DNA of 43,115 nt from Bacillota bacterium. GTDB taxonomy: Bacteria; Bacillota; Clostridia; Lachnospirales; Bianqueaceae. This document shows, in pieces, positions 16,257 through 23,393 of the stretch (position 1 is the first letter of the stretch; every line of letters starts with the position of its first letter). The notes below the pieces were generated by a model. It was not told the DNA's origin and did not search any database. It saw only the letters and a list, made by a program, of their open reading frames with translations. The stretch covers positions 1 to 43,115 of the forward strand of contig JAFZQZ010000061.1 in NCBI GenBank assembly GCA_017620135.1. The letters run 5' to 3'. The translations under genes were made by a program, and so were the position numbers.

Positions 16257-18032
16257 TTAATCAAACTGACTCGCGTACAGTCGGTAATAGGTGCCGTGCG
16301 CCGCCATCAGCGTATCGTGCGTTCCCTGTTCCACGACGTCACCGTGTTCCATGACCAGGATCTTATCCGCGTTCTGGATCGTAGACAAACGGTGCGCGAT
16401 GACGAAACAGGTCTTGCCCTTCATCAGCGAACGCATGGCTTTTTGTACCTGCCGCTCCGTCGATGTATCGACATTCGAGGTCGCTTCATCCAGGATCAGC
16501 ATATGCGTATTGTACAGCATCGCACGGGCGATGGTCAACAGCTGTTTCTGGCCTTTACTGATATTGCCGCCGTCTTCGGAAATGTGCGTCTGGTAGCCCT
16601 GCGGCAGTTTCATGATGTAGTTATGGATACGCGCGGCCTTCGCGGCTGCCACCACTTCTTCCATCGTCGCGCCTTCCTTGCCGTACGCGATATTGTCATA
16701 GATCGTCCCGGCAAAGACCCATGTGTCCTGCAATACCATCGCGTAGCTCTTCCGCAGGCTCTTCATGGTATACTTCTTCTGATCCCGTCCATCCACCAGG
16801 ATCTGCCCGGAGTCCGGATCATAGAAACGCATCAGCAGATTGATCATGGTCGTCTTACCGGCGCCGGTATGGCCGACGATGGCCACCGTCTGGCCCGGCT
16901 CCGCCTTCAGATTGAAATCATGCAGGATCGTCTTGCCGGGATCATATCCGAAGTTCACATGATCGGCCTCGACGTCGCCCTTCACATCATCCAGCTCGAT
17001 CGCTCCGTAGATATCGGCGATCTCCTCCGGCTGATCCAGCAGCTGGAATACACGCTCGGAAGCGGCCAGCGCACTGTAGATCTCATTGATGATATTCGCG
17101 ATCTCGTTGATCGGGCCGCTGAACTTACGGCTGTACAGGATGAAGCTGGAGATCTGGCCCAGTGACACGATCCCGAACATGTACATGATAGCGCCACCCA
17201 TGCCGATCGCCGCCAGACCGATATTATTTAGCATACCGACCGTTGGACCCATCGTCATACCCATGCCGTCCGCCGCGTTATAGGCGTCTGCCGCCTCATG
17301 ATTGATGCGGCTGAAATTTTCACAGACCTGCTTCTCGTGCGCATAGGCCAGGATCGTCTTCTGCCCCGAAAACATTTCTTCGGTAAAACCGTTCATCTTA
17401 CCGTAGGCCGCGCTTCTCTTGGAATACAGCGGCCTTGTTTTCTTTCCGCGGTATTTGGTAAAAAGGATCGAAGCCGGGATCGTAAAGACCATACAGGCTA
17501 CCAGCGGAAGCGAGATCGTACACATCATGATAAAGCTTCCGACTACCGTCACGAGGCTGGTGACGATCTGCACGACGTCCGCGGAAAGGGACATCGTCAC
17601 GACATCGATATCATAGGAGACACGGCTGATGATATCACCGGCCAGGTTCTTATCAAAATAGCCGACCGGCAGTTTCTGCAGTTTGCCGAAGACATCCCGC
17701 CGCATATTGCGGGCGATCTTCCGGCCGACCCGCATCATGCCGATACTGACCAGGAAATTCAGCAGCGAGCCGCCGACATAGAACGCCAGCATCAGAAGCG
17801 CGTAGTGAATGACCAGCGGCATCTCGACCATCCCTTTGCCGGCGCTCGCCGCGTCGATCGCCTTACCGGCGAAGTTCGGTCCCATCAGGTTGCCCAGATT
17901 GCTGAGGAACGTAGCCAGGATGAGCAGGAGGACCACATACTTATATACCATCAGATAGCTGAGGATACGCTTCAGGGCGCCTTTTGCGTCCTTTGGTTTT
18001 TCTTTCTTTCCACGATCACCTCTTGGCGGCAT
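16257..18032 (-). CDS. ABC exporter half-transporter, canonical ATP site subunit
   Basis: 591 residues. A type I exporter with six membrane segments (about 25-320) and a C-terminal nucleotide-binding domain. Walker A is GHTGAGKTT, the Q-loop VLQDTWVF, Walker B LILDEATSNVD with the catalytic Glu, and the H-loop IAHRLST. The ABC signature is ISKGQKQ, deviating from LSGGQ. It pairs with the upstream subunit as a heterodimer: this subunit supplies the good Walker B, the partner the good signature. Family members (LmrCD, BmrCD, TM287/288) export drugs or lipids. Its ATG overlaps the partner's stop as TAATG, forcing translational coupling. A Lys-rich N-terminal tail precedes the first helix. Confidence 0.93.
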   Translation of the reverse strand: MPPRGDRGKKEKPKDAKGALKRILSYLMVYKYVVLLLILATFLSNLGNLMGPNFAGKAIDAASAGKGMVEMPLVIHYALLMLAFYVGGSLLNFLVSIGMMRVGRKIARNMRRDVFGKLQKLPVGYFDKNLAGDIISRVSYDIDVVTMSLSADVVQIVTSLVTVVGSFIMMCTISLPLVACMVFTIPASILFTKYRGKKTRPLYSKRSAAYGKMNGFTEEMFSGQKTILAYAHEKQVCENFSRINHEAADAYNAADGMGMTMGPTVGMLNNIGLAAIGMGGAIMYMFGIVSLGQISSFILYSRKFSGPINEIANIINEIYSALAASERVFQLLDQPEEIADIYGAIELDDVKGDVEADHVNFGYDPGKTILHDFNLKAEPGQTVAIVGHTGAGKTTMINLLMRFYDPDSGQILVDGRDQKKYTMKSLRKSYAMVLQDTWVFAGTIYDNIAYGKEGATMEEVVAAAKAARIHNYIMKLPQGYQTHISEDGGNISKGQKQLLTIARAMLYNTHMLILDEATSNVDTSTERQVQKAMRSLMKGKTCFVIAHRLSTIQNADKILVMEHGDVVEQGTHDTLMAAHGTYYRLYASQFD

Positions 18033-19858
18033 TAGTTCTGTCCTCCTTTCTCCACAGTTTTCGATCCTTCTGTTTGTGAAGCCGCGAGTCCGCTTTCCAT
18101 CTGGATCTCATAGATCGAACGGTAATCCGGGCAGGACTCCAGCAGTTCCTGATGGGTCCCGTAGCCGATCACCCGTCCGTTATCCATCACCAGGATCTTC
18201 GTCATATTCATGATGCTCGAGACACGCTGTGCGATCATGATCGTCGTAGAGTCCTGATGATGCGCATTGATCGCTTTTCTCATCGAAGCATCGGTCTTAT
18301 AGTCCAGTGCGCTGGAGCTGTCGTCCAGAATCAGGATCTCCGGATCGTTCGCGAGGGCTCTGGCGACCAGCAGCCGCTGTTTCTGACCGCCGGAGAGGTT
18401 CGCGCCTTTGATGGCTGCTTCATGCTCCAGCCCGTCGTCCAGTCCGTCGATATATTCAGCCGCCATGGCATCCTCCACAGCCTGCCGGATCTGTTCTTCG
18501 GAAAGTCCCCGGCCGAAGTTGATGTTCTCCCTCAGCGTATCCTGGAAGATCGTATCGTTCTGGAAGACAACCCCGAATTTCCTTCTCAGCTCATCCCGGT
18601 CATACGTTCTTACATCCCGGCCGTCTACATAGACCGCACCACTGCAGCCGGTTTTCGGATCGACATCGTAGAACCGCATCAGCAGATTGATCACCGTCGT
18701 TTTTCCACAGCCGGTCGGTCCGATGATACCAAGCGATTCACCCTTCCGGATCTCAAAGCTGACATCCGTGAGCGCCATCTCCCTTTCTCCTCCGGCAAAT
18801 TCGGCGGCCTGTTCTTCCTCCTCCGGCGCGTCATAGGTAAAGGTCACATGTTCGAACCGGATGAATTCATCACCGGAAGGTTTTTCGACTTCATCCTCGG
18901 AAAGGATGGTCTGATCGATCTCGGTCTGCAGGACCAGGTCGATACGGTTCGCGCTGGCACTCGCGCGGGAGAGCGACATGAAGATACGGTTCAGTCCCAT
19001 GACGCCCATCGTGATCATGTTGAAATAGGTCAGGAAAGCCAGGATGACGCCGGGCTGCATCTCACCCGCGTTCACTCGTCTGGCGCCGATGATGATGACC
19101 AGGACCAGACCGATGTTCAGGCTCATCTGCATGAAAGGCCACGGGATCGCCATGATCTGACTGGCATGGATATCGCTTTTCATCATCTGATCATTCGCTT
19201 CGCCGAAGCGGCGGATCTCGTAATCCGACTTGGAAAGCGCTTTCACGACCCGGATGCCCGTGATATTCTCACGCATGATCCGTACGACCGTATCCAGCCG
19301 CTGCTGCACCTTGGTAAAGAGTGGGATACCGTGAGAAGACACATACAGTACCACCGCCAGCAGGAACGGGATCATCAGGATGAGGATCAGCGACAGTTTC
19401 CAGTCCATTGAAAGTGTAAAGAACACGCCGCCGACCAGCATGATCGGTGCGCGTACACAGAGCGTCTGGAACTGCTGGACGGCCTGCTGCACATTATAGC
19501 TGTCCGATGTCATCCGGCTGATCAGGCTCGGAAGGCCAAAACCGTCGAATTGTTTACCGGAAAGATTGGCCGTCTTCTCAAACAGTGCCTGCCGGACGTC
19601 ATAGCTGACATTATGCGCGTTAAAGATCGCGCGGCGGTTGGCCTGTACGTTGAATGTCCGGCAAAGGACGGCCGCGACAAACATCAGAAGTCCCCAGGCA
19701 ATGACCATCGTCAGGTTTTTAGAGGGGACTACATGGTCCACCATATGTTCAAGAATGTATGGAAGGAGCAGTTCGCTGGCTGTCCCAAGAAACTTCAGGA
19801 AGATCGCCAGCCAGAAAGCGCCCAGATAGGGCTTGATGCTGCGGATCAGCAGTTTCAT
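18032..19858 (-). CDS. ABC exporter half-transporter, degenerate ATP site subunit
   Basis: 608 residues. Six membrane segments (about 15-320), then a nucleotide-binding domain. Walker A is GPTGCGKTT, the signature ANLSGGQKQR is canonical, and Walker B is LILDDSSSALD. There Asp replaces the catalytic Glu, and the switch region has AQRVSSI instead of AHRLSTI (the H-loop His is Gln). These changes mark the non-hydrolysing site of heterodimeric exporters. An acidic insert (about 325-365, with DAPEEEEQAAEF) lies just before Walker A. The start overlaps the MarR gene's stop (ATGA), and the next subunit begins inside this gene's stop codon. Confidence 0.93.
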   Translation of the reverse strand: MKLLIRSIKPYLGAFWLAIFLKFLGTASELLLPYILEHMVDHVVPSKNLTMVIAWGLLMFVAAVLCRTFNVQANRRAIFNAHNVSYDVRQALFEKTANLSGKQFDGFGLPSLISRMTSDSYNVQQAVQQFQTLCVRAPIMLVGGVFFTLSMDWKLSLILILMIPFLLAVVLYVSSHGIPLFTKVQQRLDTVVRIMRENITGIRVVKALSKSDYEIRRFGEANDQMMKSDIHASQIMAIPWPFMQMSLNIGLVLVIIIGARRVNAGEMQPGVILAFLTYFNMITMGVMGLNRIFMSLSRASASANRIDLVLQTEIDQTILSEDEVEKPSGDEFIRFEHVTFTYDAPEEEEQAAEFAGGEREMALTDVSFEIRKGESLGIIGPTGCGKTTVINLLMRFYDVDPKTGCSGAVYVDGRDVRTYDRDELRRKFGVVFQNDTIFQDTLRENINFGRGLSEEQIRQAVEDAMAAEYIDGLDDGLEHEAAIKGANLSGGQKQRLLVARALANDPEILILDDSSSALDYKTDASMRKAINAHHQDSTTIMIAQRVSSIMNMTKILVMDNGRVIGYGTHQELLESCPDYRSIYEIQMESGLAASQTEGSKTVEKGGQN

Positions 19859-20316
19859 GCGTTTACCTCCTTTCCGGACGACTTTTGTCCTTCTTTCACC
19901 AATTTCAGCGCGTTCTGATAGAGAAGATTGGAAAGCCGCGCCACTTCCTTCCGGTCTTCTTCCGAAAGACCGTCGAGCAGATGCTCATGAAAGATATTGT
20001 AGGATTCGTGGATCTCGGGATAGATAGCCCGGGCTTTTTCGGTCGGATAGACCAGCCGTACTCTGGCGTCCAGGCTGGAGATCTTACGTTCGATATATCC
20101 TTTCTCCTCCAGTCTGGCTAAGTGATGCGCGACCGTCGTCTTATCGAGACAGACTTTTTCCACTAAAAACTCCTGGCTGCACCCTTCATTTCGGCAGATA
20201 TGTCCGAGAAGAAGGGTGAGGCCAGGATGCAAGTCGAGATTGTTCATTTGCTGGCGCCGGAAAATATCAAAACATCTTCCGACGCGGAGAATATTGCCAA
20301 GTTCGCTGTGCTGCAT
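19855..20316 (-). CDS. MarR family transcriptional regulator
   Basis: 153 residues. The winged helix-turn-helix core is CSQEFLVEKVCLDKTTVAHHLARLEEKGYIERKISSLDARVRLVYPTEKA, the classic MarR recognition helix and wing. Flanking helices form the dimer interface. It most likely represses its own operon, including the ABC exporter. The start is set at ATG 20316; the frame extends upstream to a TTG at 20385, but that codon lies in the -35 element of the promoter. The two palindromes over the promoter are the probable operators. Its stop overlaps the first exporter gene. Confidence 0.9.
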   Translation of the reverse strand: MQHSELGNILRVGRCFDIFRRQQMNNLDLHPGLTLLLGHICRNEGCSQEFLVEKVCLDKTTVAHHLARLEEKGYIERKISSLDARVRLVYPTEKARAIYPEIHESYNIFHEHLLDGLSEEDRKEVARLSNLLYQNALKLVKEGQKSSGKEVNA

Positions 20317-20356
20317 GTTGTCAGGCTCGCTTTCATCATTTGAATTAACCTGATAT

Positions 20357-20385
20357 ATTATATCGCATTTAGTTGCCGATTGCAA
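20357..20385 (-). promoter_or_regulatory. Sigma-A promoter of the MarR/exporter operon
   Basis: On the minus strand TTGCAA (20385-20380), 17 bases, perfect TATAAT (20362-20357). The -35 is embedded in operator 1. Transcription should begin near 20350, giving a short leader of about 35 bases before ATG 20316. Confidence 0.85.
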
Positions 20386-20387
20386 CT
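20371..20387. promoter_or_regulatory. Operator 1, palindrome covering the -35
   Basis: AGTTGCCGATTGCAACT: perfect 6-bp arms AGTTGC/GCAACT with a 5-base spacer, the usual size of MarR-type sites. It overlaps the whole -35 hexamer, so binding would block RNA polymerase. Confidence 0.75.
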
Positions 20388-20392
20388 AAAAT

Positions 20393-20409
20393 AGTTGCAA
20401 AGAGCAACA
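20393..20409. promoter_or_regulatory. Operator 2, second copy 22 bp away
   Basis: AGTTGCAAAGAGCAACA: GTTGC/GCAAC arms with the same 5-base spacer as operator 1. Its half-sites are displaced exactly 22 bp from those of operator 1 (20372 to 20394), so both lie on the same face of the helix. It sits upstream of the -35. Confidence 0.7.
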
Positions 20410-20429
20410 TTTTGTCAGTTTCTTTATAC

Positions 20430-23375
20430 TCACTCCGTACAGCCGCACAGGAACAGTTTGTCTGAAGAAGGTCCCGCGAACACTTCCCGCTTTCCGACGG
20501 TTTTTGTCCATTTGTCTCTGGTCCCGTCAGCACGCAGGATCAATTCTTTGAAAGGATCCCAGTAACAGAAAGCTCTTTCGGGAATGGTCACGGAAACGGT
20601 CCGCTTCTCGCCCGGTTCAAGGTCTTCCAGCCGGACAAAGCCGCAAAGCTGCTTTTTCGCCATCTGGATCCCTTCCGGTACTTCTCCCGCGCCTAGATAG
20701 ATCTGGGCGATCTCCGTTCCAGCGGCTTTTCCGGTATTGGTCACCGAAAGGGTGACTGTCCTGCCATCGACTGACAGATCGGAATAGGCAAATTCGGTAT
20801 AGCTCATTCCATGACCGAAAGCATACTGTGGTTTTACGTCCTGCTGATCATACCAGCGATAACCGCAGAAGATGCCTTCATCATAGTCGACATACTGTTT
20901 CCCGTCCTTCCAGTACCCGAGGTACCTTCTTTCCCTGTGCTCCGGTGTATCGGAAACCAGTGTGTCACAGTCTCTCTTGGGGATCGTCAGCGGCATCTTG
21001 CCCGAAGGATTCGTGATGCCAAGCAGGATCTCTGCCACGGCCTGACCGCCTTCCTGTCCGGGAAACCAGACATTCAGCATGGCGTCTGCCATTTCTTCCG
21101 CTTGCCCCAGCGCGTAGAGCTGACCGTTGTTATGAACGATGATCAGTTTCGCTTCCGGGCGCATCGCCTCCTTCACGGCCCGAAGCAGTTTCATCTGATC
21201 CGCGGGGATCTCCATGGAAGGCAGACTGCTTCCAAGTCCCGCGAACATCACATGTTCGCCCATCGCGGGGAAATGATAATCTTCGGTCAGGAAGAATACG
21301 ACTTTCTCAGCTTTCGCGGCGGTTTTCAGCGCCTTATTCCAATCAGCTTTCCTCTTTCCGGGGGTGATCCAGGAAAGACGGATCTGCAGATCTTTCTGTT
21401 TCAGGACCGCATTGGCGCAGACACGGATCGGATAAACTTTTCCTGCTTCCAGGTACAGGTTCGAGCCGTGGACCTCCATTCCTTCCGGCGTCGCGCAGAG
21501 AGAACCCCACGGCCACTGAGCGCCTTCCCGTAGTTCGGTGGATCCGATCGTCTCATACTTATCTTCCCGTTTGATGCGGAAAACAGTGTTGCCTCCGATC
21601 GCCTGCAGGATCAGGGTATACTCGCCGCTCTCCGAAACGCTCAGGAAACTGTCCCAGGTATAGGCGCTGCCCTTCACAAAAGCCGTGCCGTCTCCCGCGT
21701 TCTTATAGTTCTGATTGATCTTTCCGTCCGAAGTTCCGACGGTAAAATCGATCTTCTCATCCACGCAGCAGAAACTGCCGGTCTCATACCCTGCCATATC
21801 GCCTACGAGCGGACTGCCCAGATTCGGGATAAAATCGATCGGCTCATCTTCCTCATCATCGGACGAGGCGACGCCCTTGAATTCCTTGCCTCCTCCGCCC
21901 ATGACCTCGGCCATCTCCTCCGGCGGCTGTTCCTTCGCCTTTTCTTTTTTCGCCAGGATCATCGCGAGGAACGGAGAGATCTCCGCGTTGCTCTCTTCGA
22001 CCCCGTAGGTCCTTATAAGACCATGTTCGGTCATATCTGCATCCTGCCAGAAAGCCTCTGCCGGGATCGTCTCTCCGAAGAAGTCCAGACCGACAGCGGA
22101 AAGCACGTTGGCATCCTTTCCGGCCAGGCGTTTCAGCTCTTCTGCCGGCGCTTTCATCCGGGAGATCCTTCCGTAGCTTCTTTCCTGGCCGGAGCCGGAC
22201 AGCAGTTTCACTGCTCCCAGCCCGATCATCGCGACAGCCTTTTCTCCTGAAAGATCATCCGGACGAAGCGGCAGCGCTTCGTTTTCGTTTTTCAGCAGGA
22301 CGGCCCCTTTTCTGGCGATCTCCAGGCAGATCTCAGCGTTATCATTCAAAAGTCCGACTTTCACGGAATCGGTATAGCGATCCTTCATCCGGATCGGTTC
22401 TGCGCGTCCCTTCTCTTCTTTGACCTGACCGTTTTCACCCAGCTCTACCAAAGAAAGATAGCCGGCCATCCCGAAACCGTAGAGCACATGGGCGGCGGCC
22501 GCATTTACGTCATCCCAGCTCAGGCGGCCCTTTTCGATACCCTTCAGGATCCGCTCATTGGAATTGTACGCGCCGTTCGGCATTTCCATATCCATGCCTT
22601 TGGCGGTCGAAAGGCTGTGATTGGCGCCCCAGTCCGACATCATATAGCCCTTATAGCCCCACATGTCCCTCAGTACCTTTTTCTGCGCGTATACGTTCGC
22701 GGAAGAATAAGCCCCGTTGAACTTGTTGTAGCAGCACATGAACGCGCCGGCACGGCCTTCCTTCGCGGCCGCCTCAAACGGCGGGAAAACGATCTCGTGC
22801 AGTGTCTGCTCATCCACCAGCTGATCCGCCGCGTTCTGCATGTCGGTGCCGATAGAAGCCACGCCAAAGTGCTTTAAGGTCGCGACAGCTCCGTGATCCT
22901 GGATCCCTTTTGTCTCTGGGACCGCCAGCGAAGTCGTAAGAAAAGGATCTTCTCCCAGCATGTCCTTATTCCGTCCGAACTGTGGCACGCGCACTACATC
23001 GTACTGAGACCCCAGCTGGGTATTACCGGAAATGGCGTAGTTTTCACTTCCCTCGACCTTTCCGTACCGGTAGGCAAGTTCCGGATCCCAGGCGGAAGCC
23101 AGCATTTCCTGTACCGGCAGACCGGTCGTTTCATAAACAGAAGTCACACCGGCCGGCCCGTCGTACATCCGGATCTCCGGTACACCAAGGCGCGGGATCC
23201 CCGGCAGATAACCGGCATTGGCTACCTGCATGCCTTCCGGATTCTGATGCCCGTGGCAAAGATCCAGCTTTTCCTCCTCCGTCATAGCTTCAAGAAGCGC
23301 TTTGACCTTTTTGCTGAGGATCTCATCGGATTCCTTTTTAAGATCAGAGAGCTCGATATATTTCGGATATTTCAT
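20430..23375 (-). CDS. Glycoside hydrolase family 3, beta-glucosidase-like, with inserted domain
   Basis: 981 residues. The N-terminal (beta/alpha)8 barrel contains KHF (168-169), MCCYNKFNGAYSSAN and the nucleophile Asp248 in YMMSDWGANHS. The second domain holds the acid/base region, and a fibronectin-III-like C-terminal domain is at about 880-960. An acidic, Glu/Asp-rich linker (about 510-535) precedes a beta-rich insertion of about 140 residues (PA14 or carbohydrate-binding type). No signal peptide is seen, so it is cytoplasmic and would act on imported oligosaccharides. It follows the phosphorylase gene by 18 bases. It releases terminal beta-linked sugars; linkage specificity cannot be read from sequence. 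No terminator is seen after it, so transcripts may enter the MarR operator region. Confidence 0.9.
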   Translation of the reverse strand: MKYPKYIELSDLKKESDEILSKKVKALLEAMTEEEKLDLCHGHQNPEGMQVANAGYLPGIPRLGVPEIRMYDGPAGVTSVYETTGLPVQEMLASAWDPELAYRYGKVEGSENYAISGNTQLGSQYDVVRVPQFGRNKDMLGEDPFLTTSLAVPETKGIQDHGAVATLKHFGVASIGTDMQNAADQLVDEQTLHEIVFPPFEAAAKEGRAGAFMCCYNKFNGAYSSANVYAQKKVLRDMWGYKGYMMSDWGANHSLSTAKGMDMEMPNGAYNSNERILKGIEKGRLSWDDVNAAAAHVLYGFGMAGYLSLVELGENGQVKEEKGRAEPIRMKDRYTDSVKVGLLNDNAEICLEIARKGAVLLKNENEALPLRPDDLSGEKAVAMIGLGAVKLLSGSGQERSYGRISRMKAPAEELKRLAGKDANVLSAVGLDFFGETIPAEAFWQDADMTEHGLIRTYGVEESNAEISPFLAMILAKKEKAKEQPPEEMAEVMGGGGKEFKGVASSDDEEDEPIDFIPNLGSPLVGDMAGYETGSFCCVDEKIDFTVGTSDGKINQNYKNAGDGTAFVKGSAYTWDSFLSVSESGEYTLILQAIGGNTVFRIKREDKYETIGSTELREGAQWPWGSLCATPEGMEVHGSNLYLEAGKVYPIRVCANAVLKQKDLQIRLSWITPGKRKADWNKALKTAAKAEKVVFFLTEDYHFPAMGEHVMFAGLGSSLPSMEIPADQMKLLRAVKEAMRPEAKLIIVHNNGQLYALGQAEEMADAMLNVWFPGQEGGQAVAEILLGITNPSGKMPLTIPKRDCDTLVSDTPEHRERRYLGYWKDGKQYVDYDEGIFCGYRWYDQQDVKPQYAFGHGMSYTEFAYSDLSVDGRTVTLSVTNTGKAAGTEIAQIYLGAGEVPEGIQMAKKQLCGFVRLEDLEPGEKRTVSVTIPERAFCYWDPFKELILRADGTRDKWTKTVGKREVFAGPSSDKLFLCGCTE

Positions 23376-23393
23376 CGCTCTTCCTCCTGTATT

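Noticed and set aside
20317..20385. Longer MarR protein starting with TTG at 20385
   Set aside because: The TTG lies in the -35 hexamer of the promoter, so it would not be in the mRNA.
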